From Chaenocephalus aceratus (lineage: Eukaryota > Chordata > Actinopteri > Perciformes > Channichthyidae), in contig CM043792.1 in assembly GCA_023974075.1 (NCBI GenBank), positions 15,467,373 through 15,531,372 of the forward strand: a stretch of 64,000 nt of DNA, in the 5' to 3' direction. The translations under genes and the position numbers were made by a program. Within the stretch, counting starts at the first letter, position 1; every line of letters begins with the position of its first letter. Of this stretch, positions 46,850-60,890 are shown one piece after another. The notes beneath the pieces were generated by a model, which had not been told where the DNA came from, made no database searches, and worked only from the letters and a program-made list of their open reading frames with translations.

Positions 46850-47050
46850 TATCCTAACCATAACCAACACATGCCTAACCCTAACCCTTACCCTTACCCT
46901 TACCCTAATCCTAAACCTAACCAAGTCTTCACCCTAAAATTAATGATTCCCCTCATGTGGACCTCCAATTTGTCCCCATAAGTGAAGCCAGTCCCCACAC
47001 GTGACTATGTAAAACAGATGGAGGTCCCCACAAGTATAGTAATGCTAGAC
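46850..47050. repeat. CCTAACCC-rich dispersed repeat
   Basis: Degenerate CCTAACCC and CCCTTA units at about 46853-46925, then GGACCTCCAATTTGTCCCC and GGTCCCCACAAGTATAGTAA, a combination I recognise from many fish microsatellite flanks. It ends in the CA repeat at 47051. Confidence 0.6.
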
Positions 47051-47099
47051 CACACACACGCACGCGCACACACACACACACACACAGACAGACAGACAC
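47051..47099. repeat. (CA)n/(GACA)n microsatellite
   Basis: CA with CG interruptions, then GACA units. Confidence 0.92.
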
Positions 47100-48623
47100 A
47101 TACAGTGACATGTACAAATTGTCAGAGCTTTTGGCTAGCAGAACACACTTAGTACATTTATGATACACATAAATCAAATTAAAAAGCCACAAATACAGAA
47201 ATGTTAGCAAGCATTTTTGTTCACACAGACGCACATTGAAATGCAATCAGTGGTTTGTTGTGTAATGGGAGTGCAACGAGTCCCTCACAAACAGAATATG
47301 AATATACATAAATGAGTCTTTAAAAGGCAGATGTAAATATAGGTGTGAGTGTTTTTGCGCGTGAAAAACATAATTATATATGAACACATTGAATATGTAC
47401 AAGCTTTTGTACATAAATACATCCCGAGTCACCTGCTGTTCAAGTGCGAACGTCTCGCTTTTTTCTCCGTGTTGATATTGTGCAATACAAATGTTTCTGT
47501 GTGTTGGCTTACATTTCCTACAGAAATTGGCATTCTCTTCTGCACTGAGCCGCGGTGGAGAGAGCCTGACTGGGAATGATCAGCTCTAATGATTTTATGA
47601 GAGTCTACATGATTAATGTTGGCACAGCAGTGTGTTTGCGAAAAAAAGCTCTTTCTCTCATTCTCTCTCTCTCCCCCTCCCACGCCACCCTTCCTCCCCC
47701 GTCTCAGAGGGAATATCCAGTCTCACTGCGTGCTGATTTCTGTGGCGCTAGCTGCCGTTTGCCACATTAGTGTGTGACAATGGGTCTCTTTGAAGTGGGT
47801 TTATTGTAGCGCGGCCCACAACCCGGCGCTGCGGAGAAGATGTGCCAGCTCGCTGTGCAGACAGGGCCAGATACGAGCACAGGGATAGACAGAAGGCACG
47901 GACGCACACGTGCACGCCAGCAGAGACTAAATACCCGGGGTCAACAGAATAGTTACTAACTACAACCCACATCCTCTAAATATGCTTTAGGTAAGCACTT
48001 CCATGGCAGACAAAAGCCACGCACTCCTCCTCTGCAGGCACACATCTGCAAGCGCAACACAGCACCATCCTCCCATCACATCATCAACTTTCTACCCATC
48101 TTTCATCCATTCATCCGTCTTTCCTCTGTTTTTTTTCACACCCTCCTCTGTTCCCTCTGTAGGCCCAGGCCAATCTGAAAGCTTAGTTGAGCTTCCGTCT
48201 CTCTCTCGGCTTATCGCCAAAAGCTGCCTCTTTCATTTGAGTAAATGCCTTAATTCCCAGCTCCTCCATGAGGAAGCTGATAAGAAATGTCTTTTATCCA
48301 AAGAAGATAGCCCCCCCCCCCCCCCCACACTCCCAAATGCCCAGTGTGGGTGGGTGTATTTAAAACGCCTGCACAGCATATGCAAAATATGTACGAGATT
48401 ATATGTTACGTGTCTGAATTTATTTTGTAGAATATGAATAGTTTTATATGCATGAGGATAGCTGATGATTCTATGGTGTGCTTGAAGCCGTCTTCCCATG
48501 CTGCTTATCATTCAAATGTGACATTTCTATGATTACACATAATCACACGAGGCTGCTGCAACCTTCCAGGTGTCTCTCTAATAGGAAGTGATTAAGTGGG
48601 ACAGCTCATCATCCCAGTGCCAC
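47100..48623. other. No gene; includes a poly-C tract
   Basis: Non-coding. A run of sixteen C residues lies at 48311-48326. Confidence 0.45.
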
Positions 48624-48831
<208 letters not shown>

Positions 48832-48878
<47 letters not shown>

Positions 48879-48880
48879 TG

Positions 48881-48911
<31 letters not shown>

Positions 48912-48912
48912 T
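48832..48912. repeat. (GCGT)n microsatellite
   Basis: About 20 GCGT units with one slip at 48880. Alternating purine-pyrimidine with CpG. Confidence 0.97.
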
Positions 48913-51155
48913 TACCAGAAGACGTTGTCTAACCAATGGATTGGGGATTTGTTTAGCAGGCATGGAGAGACACGTTGTGTCTCGGTCCTAATCCTTTACC
49001 AAATGCTGCGTTCTGTCCCGCTCTCAGTAAACAAATACATTGATCGGTCTTTGATGCGTCACATGTCGCGGCGTCATTGAAGACTGTTTAAGTGTTCAGA
49101 ATCAGACTAAAGGCAACAGTCTGTTCCCCGACCATCTCATTTCTCATATTAATTGTCATTCTCTACATGGCTCAACTTAACGGTCCCTTTGGCTTTCCAT
49201 CAGAAAAAGTTAGGAATACTACCTGGTAGATAGAAGTCATTTTTCAGCACCACCCCGGTTCTGGTTCCAAACAAACTAAGCCAAAGTTTAAAACCCTGCA
49301 CACTGCTGATTACCAGGTACAATCATTATTAATGATGCACATAATCACAACATGTATAAGTCAAGCTACTTTCATAAACACAATCCTTTTATTTACTTGA
49401 CCCAGTTTTTAAAAATGGCAGCTTGCAAAAGGATGCTGGAACATTGGTGATGTAGGTGTTCCTGTGTGGCTTAGTGTCTTGTGATAAAGTAGTAATCCCG
49501 CCTACAATAAGGAGGTACAATCTGCATTAAAAAACGTAATACCTAAAAGGACCTGATCACTTAAATGACTCGAGTCCTGCAGAGCTGTGCAATACAATGA
49601 AATCGCTCCATAGTGGTCTTTTTTCTCATTGTCTTCATGCTTTCCGTCTTTCTTGCGCTTCAGTCCCAGGGACGTATCCTGCTGTGTCATGGAGATTACG
49701 TTACGGGGGTTTCAACAAGAAGTAGCAACGTTGTTCTGCTTCTTCTTCCTGATCTGGGTGAACATCTCTATGTAGTAGTTCAGGGCCAGAGGATCTGCCG
49801 CTGCCCTTTTCTATCCTCAGTAAGACACAGCTTGTCTCCTCAGATATGCATTTTGCAACATGGCCCTGCCTGTTAAGAGCTCCTGCCCTGCCCTGAAGCA
49901 TCAGCACGCTGTGGTCTGTTCTCTCTAGGGACATATGAATAAAATGTGTAAAGCTATTGGAGCCACAGCAAGAAAAATACACCTCACTGCTCCCCGCGGA
50001 GCCCCAACCTCAATTGACCTGGGTTTGTTTGCCTGGGGCCAACGATTGTGTACCGGCTGATCTCCGCGGAGTAGCGAGTGCAGAGTCAATGAGAATGATG
50101 CATTAGCAGCTCTGCATCTATTAAAGCTGCTTGCTAGCGTTGAAGCACACACCACTTTGAAGGGATTTATCAAGCCGCACCAAAAAGAGGTGATTGAATT
50201 TATTTGCTTACTAATGAGGAGGGATTGCGAATTGTACACTTCCACGCTACACTTCCACCTGTTAAAGCATTTTCTCATTACTGCAATCAAATACAGCGTT
50301 GGTTCTGTATAATCAAACCTTTTTGTCAGCTCATCGGCCGACTTGTGCATTTTTGGTACTCAAAGTCATTTGACAAGGCCAGTCTACATTCTGGAGCTAA
50401 ATGAGTAGCTTAATTTAAGTCTAAGTGCAAAACTATCTGTATTGCCTTCTGTTTGGGTGAAACATTTCACTGATTTATTTTTTAAGTTTGAGCACTTAAA
50501 CATATCAACAAGACAGATTTGTCCCAAACCACACTATTAAGTATACTTCCAAGAAAGTGTGAGTAATTTGCAAAGAACTAACTCAGGTCAGAGTCCCTCT
50601 TGTCAACTCTAATTTAGTCTGTGTTTCTTTTCTTTCGCTTGATCCTACACAAAACAATCAGAGTAAATTAAATCCAATCAAATAAATGTTAGCTCTCGTT
50701 TGCTCTCCCTTTCTCTCCGTCAATCAGCAGAATTGATTTTATTAGAGGTAATTGTTCCCTGTTTGATGTTCATGATGTCTTGATTAGTCTTTTTCCCTGG
50801 AGCGTTGTGGAGCATGCTCTCCTGCTGTTGTTTAGTCCAGATTAAACTCTAAATCCTCTTTGGTCTCCGCAGACAGACCAGACTGCTTGAGTGGTTAGCC
50901 GAGTCGACTATCAGTCAGACGAGGTTACAGCATGTTAGCCAAGGGTCAACAAAGCTCTAGTTACACCAGAGTTTATGTCATCAACTTTATAGGGAGGACT
51001 CCCTTAGATGCTACCTTTATAAATATAGGATTGATCTCCACGATGTAAGCACTGATGTAACTGTCTGGAAAGATTGTGTACCAGCACACTCTATATGATA
51101 ACAGCTGAATGACATATCTCACATTAATCATGCATTTGTTTCCTTAAAATCTACT
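48913..51155. other. No gene recognised
   Basis: Non-coding, with no transposon ends or splice-bounded frames that I can support. Confidence 0.4.
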
Positions 51156-51615
51156 TTAAAGCGGCCCAATTATGCTCACTTTCAGGTTCATATTTGTATA
51201 TTGTGCACTTACTATGACAGCGTAAATGCTTTACTGTTAAAAAAGCTCTTTATTTTTCTCATACTTAGTGCTACAGCCCCTCTTTTCCCCCTCCGTCTGA
51301 AACCAGAGCCCAGTCTGCTCTGATTGTTGATAGGTCAACCATTTGAAGATGTCCAAACCCTTAGCATATCACGTATAGTGTTTTGGAGTGTTAGGCCAAT
51401 ATACGTGTTACATGGTGATGTCACTTTGTTACTGTAAAAAAACAGAGGAGTGCAATGGAGGCGTTTCAGGCAGGGGGGAGTGTGTGGGAGACGTACTCCC
51501 TCTGGAGGGGAACTTTGGGGTTTTAGCCTTTTCAGACAATTTACATACACAAAAAACATAAATAACACACTACAGGAAAGGGGAAACCACAAAAAGCGCT
51601 AAAGGGCCTATTTAA
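51156..51615. mobile_element. TTAA-flanked MITE, diverged
   Basis: Starts TTAAAGCGGCCCAATTATGC followed by TCACTTTCAGGTTCATATTT, and ends in AAAGGGCCTATTTAA. This resembles a common fish MITE whose intact ends read GGGGCCCTATTATGC; the right end here is degraded. No coding frame. Confidence 0.6.
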
Positions 51616-54193
51616 AATAGAAATGTATTCAAGATGAATACAATTCTAGCCATATGAAAAGTTGTGATTAATGGTATGTGTATTGTAACCAAAGCCACAC
51701 TGTAACAGACCTCAATGTGCAACAGTGATCTGACGAAGGGAGGCAGCTCAACAGCCTGGGCCAGGCCACAGAAAACCAACAGCTCCTTTATGTCTCACAC
51801 GTTAATTAATTGGAAGCAGCAGCTTATCAGATGACCTCAGGGGTCTGGAGGACAGTGACAACGGTAAAGGTCACTGAGATTCGCTGGAAACTGTTCAAAC
51901 TGAAAAAATAACTCACCAGTAAAATAAATTGATTTAACTAAAGTCCTGCATGATGTTAAAGAGTGTTTAAAAAATATACAGATACGTATCAGCCTGCTGC
52001 ATCCAGTGACCCCCCGCAATGTTTAGGCAGTGATGAGAGTGAAGTGAAAATGAGTTGAAGGTGAGTGCCTTAAAACCTTGTTACAGATGATATGTGTTGA
52101 GTTTGAGTGTCTTTCAGATGCCAAAACTGATTCTCCTGTTGTTACACGTGGTGGGAACATGAGATTCATGCAGTTCCAACAGCAGCAGCCAAAGCAGGCA
52201 GACTGAGTCTTTCAACCAAGACTTCACGTCATGATGGTCTCGTCTGTGGGCTCTTTACAGTCCTGCCCGCTTCGTGGGTGTGTGTCCATCCCAAATGACC
52301 TCATAGCTTATTGTCTTTTCATTGGATCGTCTCCACTGTGCTTTCCAGCGATAAGTAGTAATGCTTTGACGCTTGAGGACACTTCAGCGACTTTCAATCG
52401 AGACGAATCTGTCTTTGAGATCTGCCAAGGTCTGCGTGGATGCACAGCGGAGAGAGAAATAGAAGGCAGTTACAGAGATCGGCCATTTGTAGCTGCTGTC
52501 TCGGAGACGTGCTTCCATTCCCTCGTTGCAACCAGAGGGGACAGCTCACTATATCATCCAGCCCTTTGTGATTTTGTCTGAAGCAGGAGTTGGCCAAAGG
52601 GGGAGAAATGTGTGTCTCTCTTCCCAGCTGCCTGAAGGTGAACCCATGCATCACAGAGAGTATGAGCTTCTGTTTGCATGCATTCTTGTGTGTGTGTTCA
52701 TGCCGATGTCCACATCAATATATGAGAATAAATGGGAGGCTTACTCTTGAGCTATCAGGTGTCAGACACTATTGTTCAGGCTGAGTGAACCAGATTGAAT
52801 TCCGTGTGATTCAGTTTGGTATTTCTTTGGTGTTAAACTAAGCAAACCAGACGGGTTGACTGTGTTTTTTGACAACATCTGCTTATTTCCAGCCCTTACC
52901 CTCTTTGTCTGTCCAACACACAGCAGTTTTCCTCTTCTTTTCTTACGTGACAAACCCCTCAAACTAAATACTTATACTTGTAATACAGTTCTCAAAGAGC
53001 TGAAACTGAGGCATTGTGGACTCCATGTTACTCCCTAGGTGTATATGGGCATTGTGTGGTCTCGAGGAGTTGGAGACCCCAGCCCTCCCCAGTGAATCGC
53101 GTTTCTGCTGTTTCTGCTGCAGTTATTAAAAGCCAGGGGAAAGGTTACAGTAAATGCCACTCGGCTGATGTGCAGCTCAAGCTTGGCAGACCTCCCCGAC
53201 CCCCACTGCCACCCTGGGTGTTACACTCGCTTTTTGGGGGAACAGTAATTTACTTGCTCCCCCCCCCCCCCTAAAATTGGCAATCCTACTCTCCCTTCAA
53301 AACACCTTCCATGGAGCCGTACATAAAAGTCTGCTGAAGCTGCATGCCCTGCCACATAATTACAATTAAAAGCATGAAAAGCAAAAGCAGACCCAAACCG
53401 TACCAAGCACCTGAGTCTAACAAATTGGCAGCTTCCTCTGAATCCCCCCCCCAGTGCTGTCCCTCCGAGGCGTCCTCCCCCCCCCCTCCTTCCCTTCCCA
53501 TGTCACCACTTCTTCCAGACACCCTGGGCACTCATCACAGAGGTCGCGCACCTGTCGCCTGCTGTAAACAGGAAATGAATAATTCAGGAGTCTTCGCTGG
53601 CTGACTGCAACAAGCTGATGGTCTCTCTGTGACGAGCAAAGATTTATCTCAAGGATTCGCATTATAATCCTCTGCTGGAATCACGCTAATGAGAAACGCT
53701 CTGTAGAGAGTCTGAGGACCCACTCGGAGCCAGACCGCAAGTCCTTGACCTCTGTGGGTGATAAAGTTGGTTTGAAACGGCAGCCTGTAGTGCGACAAGG
53801 AACTTCTGCCACACTTCCTGCTTTGCATTGTTAGGTTTACAGGAGAAAGGTGCAGATACAGTCCAAAAAAAATGCACTATAGGCCTAACTCTGAATAAAA
53901 AAAGCTTCTCTCTTTGCCTTCAGTATCTCCTCTCTTGTTTCCTACTCTCTTCTCCCTAGGCAAAAGCCCACTGAGGAGCTGACCTATAACAGAAAGCCAG
54001 TTATATTTGAGAGAAATGCCCAAGTAGCCGGTTGAGAGGCAGCAAGACGCCAGTTGGGGCTGCCGGGTAACTGGAGTGATTGCTTTTCGTTTCTTATCAC
54101 CACACCAGCAGGTGTCTAAGACGCTCTGTACTGCGTGACCCTGAGGGGATTCACAATTATAACACCCTGGCCAACAACTCACCCGTCACACCA
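51616..54193. other. No gene; poly-C tract at 53259-53271
   Basis: Non-coding. C runs also occur near 53440-53490. No splice-bounded frame is supported. Confidence 0.4.
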
Positions 54194-54241
54194 AACACAC
54201 ACACACACACACACATACACACCCACACACACACACACACA
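54194..54241. repeat. (CA)n microsatellite, interrupted
   Basis: CA blocks with TA and CC breaks. Confidence 0.93.
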
Positions 54242-57200
54242 TCCCTCTGTGCTTCTTTTCTTACTCTCTTCACATTGAGTGAAATCCTGCTGGCCAATAG
54301 TAACTCAGGAATCCTGTTATGGCCTCACTTCTCCAAACACCTGCATGCTCTCTAATAAGAACCCTTATCTGCGCAGCCCCTTGTCTCTCCTCTGCGCCGG
54401 GCAGAGCACGAGGACCCTACTGCTGAAGTGGAGGGTATATAACACCACAATGGGTGGTCGCATTGTTTGTTTCTTAACCATATTGTGTCTGGTGTGTTAA
54501 CTTGATGAAAGGCATGAGGAAGTAGTCCGTCTTTAAATGATGTTCTATGGTGAAGATCTCCCATTTAAAGGCTCGCAGGCTGCCCGGGTGTGCCGCCTGC
54601 AGTACAATACCTCATGTAGAATCATCCCTGTATGCCACTCTCCCATCTTTGTAATTACACATGAGGAATGAGAGGAGACATCTGCATGCCAGCACTTTGA
54701 GGAGAGGAGGAAGAAGACAACAAAGGACAGAGCAGCTTCTCAAAGGCTTTCTAATTTGCAGCTTGCAGCTGTTTCTCTTCAGAGAGCTTGTCAAATAGCC
54801 CGTCCTCTCTCAGCCTGAAAGTGGCTCACAATTCCAATCGCTGATTTCTGAGCCGCATGTGCAAACTATGACACTTTTCCTCTTGTTAAAATGTGTTGAC
54901 TGTGTCTGAGCCTGACTCCTCTCCTCCATTAACAGGTGGACATGATAACAGACCAATCATTCGCTGATCACAGCTATTCACAGCGGCACTCACATACATC
55001 ACCTTCTGCTTAGAGACATGGGTTTCTACGTGTGTCCTCATTGCACGCTTTGTATAGGTGCTGGTAACCATGTGCATGTGAGTGTTGCTTATTGTCCTTC
55101 TTTTCCTCACCATGTCCCCCTTTGTTTGGCTCCATATGCTTTACCAGATTGAAAACCAAATGAGTCTGGATCCACAAGGCATGGCACCCGTAAATGAAGT
55201 CCCACAGATGTGCGTCTGTAGATTAATCTTCACGCTCCTGAGCAATTATACTGGCAGTGACGCTGAGGCGTGAGGTTGATTTGAAACAATTACAGCGCAG
55301 GTTGGGAAAGATTAGCTCGTTTATTTCACAAGGCCACCGCTGATTGAGAGTGGGGGCATTTCGCAACCAAGCAACCAAGGTGTAATTAGTTTGTAACATG
55401 GGCTTTGTCCTTCAGCTAACCTTTCAACCTGACCACGGACACTTTAGGGTTCATTCATTCCTGTAAAATGGCCTTCAGTCAACACAAATGAGTCATTGTT
55501 CATATTGTGTAAGCTACTTAATTGTATTTTGTATTATCTATGAATTGCTACTGTGTTTGGTTTTTTCTCGAGGTGCTATCTACATTATAGAATGTAAGCT
55601 AATTTATGCATTACTACAGTTCACAGCTGGAGGACTTTTATTACCAGTCGTATTCCCGTCCCATAATTCTCATGTAACTGCATTTTCTGTTCCTCAAATA
55701 TTATAAAAGCTCTCTCCCACTTCCCTGCTCTGTGTTAAGAGAAAAACACGTGGCCCTCCAGCTAGGACCTGAAAAGAAAAGGAAAGCTTTGCCTTTTTAT
55801 AGCCAGTTACATTTCCATCAAGAGTTTTAATTGGTCAGAGACACATGCCTGAAAGGGACATTTAAATGAGCTGTGTTAGATGAAGGTAAAACTAAGAACT
55901 TAAAATACGAGGGGAAAGTGGTGTTATGAGAAAAACTAATTCAGGTGGGATGTGGGTATATGATCAGCAGGCCATTTGATAAAAAAAAAAAAGGATCTGC
56001 TCGGGGAAAGCAATTTACTGGCTTACTGCTAATACAACTTCCTTAGCAGGAGCTCTTTTGCATAACAATGAATGTAATAATACACAAGTAATGTTCCGTA
56101 CAATGCTCTCTGCAAGCATTTTGCTAGTGTCGTTTATATAAATAAAAGGACTGTTCCCACCTGCGACACCTAAGAATCTCAAATACTTGAAGCTGCGTAA
56201 ATGAATCATTAATTTATTTTTGAAGAGCTTGTCTCCTGCGTGCGTGCGTGCGTGCGTGCGTGTGTTGTACACCGTTCATCTCTGATGAGAAATTCAGGAG
56301 AGGATAGTTCCACTGTGTTCGGCGCAGCTACAATTTCAATTTCATTTCCCATTCGTCACAGCCTCATAACCACCTTTATGTCTGCCTCTCTGTTTTCATC
56401 TCTTGCTGCTCTCAACTCATCAGCTGAGGAGTTTAAAATTAGAAAGCAACCTCTGTCTTGTCTTATTCCTCTTGCACGCCACATCCCTCCCTCTCAAATA
56501 TCCAACCAGTCCTGCTCGCCTACCATATCTAATCAATTTATAATGACCTGTCACAGTTGGCATGATGGCTGCGTGACGCTTGGTGGACCAGCCTGATATT
56601 TATTCATGTACAAAATGATGTCGCACTTAATGCCACTTCCACAAATTGCTGAGGAAACGAACCTCATCTGAGTTCCTGTCAATCCTGTACAATTCCCAGC
56701 CCTTTTTACGTTATTGCAGGCACTACTTTGAATTTGTTTATATTTGTTTTTTTTGACAAGATGCTAGTTATGGTAAATGAAACAGAGATGATGCCAATGT
56801 CGCCTCTCTCCGCCAGATGTTTAAACTGCTTTTATTTTAGCTTTGATCATCTCCCACCTTCTCAACAGCCCATTTCAAAAGTTTGTTTGTACCTAGAGGG
56901 AAAGGTCCGACAGCTGCCATTATCTTTGTAAAGCAAAGGAAGGAGATTAGTAAAAGTGTGGGTGATTTCAATAAAGCTGCTCACCCTAAGGCTTGTAAGC
57001 AAATCAAAATGTATTTTCTGATTTTCTTTTTTTTCTCCTTTGCCGTTTATCATTGAGTTTTGCGTGCAGCTGCTGCTTCTGCAAAGCAATGGCTGGCCAT
57101 CGGCACCATCTGCATAGATTAATGTGTTTGATATTTCCCTACTCCTCCTCCGTTTTCCTGTGTAGAGATCAGAAATCCAACGCATCTCTGTTGCCCGCCC

Positions 57201-60200
57201 GTAGCTTGCCTGCCTCGTAGGGCTTCGCAGTGGGAAGCTGAACAATTTGTTTCTGGATGGCTCCAGGCTTATCATCCCAGCTTGACAGATGGGCCTTGCC
57301 TCTGCTCAGGTTGGGTTCAGTAGCTCCGCTGTTCGCTTGCTTGCCTGACAGAACTCATTACAGACACTCTACGTGAGAAGAAGCTTCTCCACCAGGTTCC
57401 TGTTACCACTGTCCGACTGCCATGACTATAAAGCCAAACATACTAAAACTTTCTGTATAGTCTATGGTGAATGTTGTAGGATTATATAAAACTGTTTCTT
57501 ATATTTTCACGTCAAAAAAGCAACAATTCATGGTGAGATTAAACATAATATGATACTAGAATGGAAAAAATAAATACAGTGTTGTTAGCAGGGTCGTGTT
57601 GGCCTCACCTCTCATTGTACAGTACTTGTCATCATTTATTGGGACCCTAACTGTGGTTTGTCATTAACACTGACAGGTTTATATTTTTCTTTGTGAGGCA
57701 GCAGCTGAATATTGATCTTATTTATTTTCAGTCATATTTTATTTATTAGCTTTAAATTGCACCATATACCTTCATCCACAGTGTGATAGAGCAGCATGAA
57801 GGCTAATATCCTCATAATCTTCTTGTCTCGCGGCATGCTTCTTCTCATCTTGTGTTCTGTGATTAATGAAGCACTAAAATGATGATGTTAATTTACCCCG
57901 AGTCAGCAGGAGAGCAGACGCCTGGCTGAGTTACAGGTGAGATGTGGGGGTTGACTGAGAGATGCACTCGACAGATCCAGTGTCTTACTTTGTATAATTC
58001 CTCTAAGACTGCATGTGGAAGTAAAGTTAAGAAGTCTTCCCCCTTGCTGAGAGTGCTCTATTTTCAGTGGCAGGGCAAACTGTGCTTAGCCTTGCATATA
58101 ATCAGGACACATGGAGCAATCTGGCACCTCCTGCAACACAGGGAAACGGATGAGAAAGGAGGGCAGAACTTCATAAGAGATTTTTTTCTTTAAAGATTAT
58201 CTTAAAATAGGGTCGCAGAAAGAAAGTATTAGTGCTGAGATTAAATGTAATCCTCATAAGAACACCCTTCACAACCTTATTAGAGCTTGGATCCAGTTCC
58301 TCTGCTGGAAATATCTCAGCCAACCTTTTTATCATGCAGCTCTTCTCCCCCTCGCATGGACACAAACGTGAGATGACAAGCCGACACTTGATTGTTCACA
58401 CATCAAACAGGGTAAAGTTGGAGCTCTTTTCTGCTCAAATATTCCTTGCACATATTTACCGAATAAACTGTATCTGCCTGCTGCACACACACCAGAATAC
58501 AAACTGTCATGTGCAGCACACAACTCACACACTCCAGTACACAATATACAGTCACATTGCAGCCAGCACGGCATGCCGAGTGACCCAGAAAGAAGAGCAA
58601 AAAATTATTCAAATAAACAACTTTAAAGGCTGTAAAGTTAGGAGAGGAAACGGGAGAGGAAGGAGGGAAATGATGGGCTCTTTGTAAAAAATTGAATAAC
58701 ATGCAATTGTTAATAGTTAATAGTTGTTAATAGGAGACATACAAGTCTCCAAAACGGTCAATTTGATTAGAAAAGCAGCTGAAAGGATGTATTTATATGC
58801 CCTCTTTCAGGATTTGCATCTCATTCAGAATAACGCTTTATTCGTCATGATGAGATGATATCTGCAGCTTAAGAGAAGCATATAATTATTGCCTGTTTCA
58901 TGCATCTGAACCAATCAAAATGTCTTAATTGCGGGCTAATTGCAGACCTTTCATCATCTCAGCCCTGTTTCATCTAATCAGCCCAGTAACCTGCTAAAAT
59001 CAGGTTTGCAGATAATGATCATATTTTAAGGGGAGTGGAGAGTAGTGGATAATAGAAGTTAGGGAGGAGTGGCTGGGGAAGGAGAGAAATAAAAAGTGTC
59101 AGTCTTTAATTAGATCTGATGGTGGTTAATGTTCTCCGTCCATGCCGTAATGGTTCCCACATTGGCCCTCACACCAACTCCTGATCAAGCGGAAGCTAAT
59201 TGGCTGTTGAGAGTCACTTTCCTCTCCCCCTGTTTGTCTCGCTCACTGTGTCTCTCGGTGGAGTACATTTGGACTTCAAGAGGCAGTGCAATGTCATGTA
59301 ATGCCCTTGAATGGCTGTGAGCCTCTAATAAACTACGATGCCAATTTACCATTTCCAGGCGCAGAGCTGTGATATAGCCATTTGTATGCATAGCATTTTG
59401 GGGGTTATTTTAATAAAAAAAAGGCCCTTGTAAAGAAAAAACTTCAGTTCTATATTTAGATGGAGGCATGTAGTTGCAGGCTCTTCCTGCCCTGTCAGAT
59501 CCAGTCCCATCAGAGGCAGGACGGCGGCTGCTGGGAAATTTGCGGGGGGGCTAGGGGATGGTGAAACACTGTGGCAACAATGAGGCAGATGCACAATGAG
59601 CATCGTCGTGTTATGACTCCGATTGTGTGTGTCAGGACTCAAGTGTATGCACATTTGGCAGAAGCATATAAGGACGGTGATAAACATCATGAAATAGAAT
59701 GATTATTATGTGTACTTGGCCACTGACAAAACAATCATGGTGCAGAGTTATTATGCTCATACAGTGCCTGCAATAAGTGCTCATCATTTCCCCAGTCAGC
59801 TATTTCTCTTCCAGATTCCCTATTCAACAGATTCAACTCAAGATGTGGAGATATTCATTATCGCAGCTGGATAATCAGATCAGAAGCTGAATGGCGAAGG
59901 TCTGTCTGACAGTCCAACTGTTTCTCAGCAGGCAGGCAATACATAATAGCCTTAAATTCTGCAGAAATCAACAAAAGGAAGTGCTCCGAAGAAAACAAAA
60001 AACAACACAAAACCTGAGACAAGCTAACTCCATCTGTGGTGTATTCTTTTACAAATACTCTTACACAAAGGATTTCATCATCTTTTCTTTTCTGCTAGGC
60101 CTTAAGCAAAATATAAGTCATTATTTTCCTGGCATTCCCTTCTCTATTGGGGTTGTGGGAGGATTTGGCAGCATGAGAAGTCTTGTAAATTATTTTACTC

Positions 60201-60400
60201 AACAAGCAAACTTTTTAAATTGTATACAAACATTATTGAACAAGTAATTTGTCTCCTCGAGGATCCACAAGGGTACATCACTAGCAGCAATACATTGTCT
60301 TGGTTTTTGTCTGTCTTTGGGAATTAAGACAGAGAGTTCTGCTGTCTAGAGTCTAGACCATAATATGTGTGTATTGATAACCAACGTGTCTTCTTGTTTG
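54242..60400. other. No gene; possible regulatory DNA; GCGT repeat at 56237-56262
   Basis: No coding exon or transposon is recognised in 6 kb. A stretch at about 58890-59015 has clustered TTAATTGC, CTAATTGC, CTAATCA and GATAATGATC words, suggestive of homeodomain-type sites. That is a pattern only. Confidence 0.3.
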
Positions 60401-60890
60401 TTTGTAGCCTTTATTTAACCAGGTGAAAGCCCCTTGAGATCAAAAGATCTCTTTTTCAAGGGTGACCTGCAGGACACTTTAAACCAAGTGAAGCCAAAAT
60501 ATCCCAGATAGGGGGATTCCAACTTTTTGGACGTTATTTTGAGTCGACTCGGCGCTGTAGTTCTTTGGTGGCTAAAGCGGCGTTATTGAAGTCCCGCCGA
60601 TACATTAGCCAGATCACAAGTCAAGCAATGAGCCTAAACTAGCTTTATTTATTACAACCTCACTGATCTGAAAAATATAAACATACAATGTTAGAAGAAA
60701 TACCTAAAATGATAGAAAACACACCTGCGAAAATATTATCGATGTGCACTTTTTAGATGCCCCATGCCCCATCTGCAAACATGGCGGGTGTGATTTAAGA
60801 TCTATACTGCAGCCAGCCCCTACGGGAGATTGAGATGTTTTATCTTTACTTTTTGGAGTTTTCATGTTGTCCATATGGACTGGAAAAATA
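60401..60890. repeat. Dispersed fish repeats
   Basis: CCTTTATTTAACCAGGTGAAA followed by GAGATCAAAAGATCTC at about 60408-60455 is a familiar fish repeat. The block 60770-60880 (CATGGCGGGTGTGATTTAAG, ATCTATACTGCAGCCAGCC) is another. Neither has coding capacity here. Confidence 0.5.

Noticed and set aside
46865..46915. Chromosome end or true telomere
   Set aside because: The CCTAACCC units are degenerate, short and embedded in other sequence on both sides.
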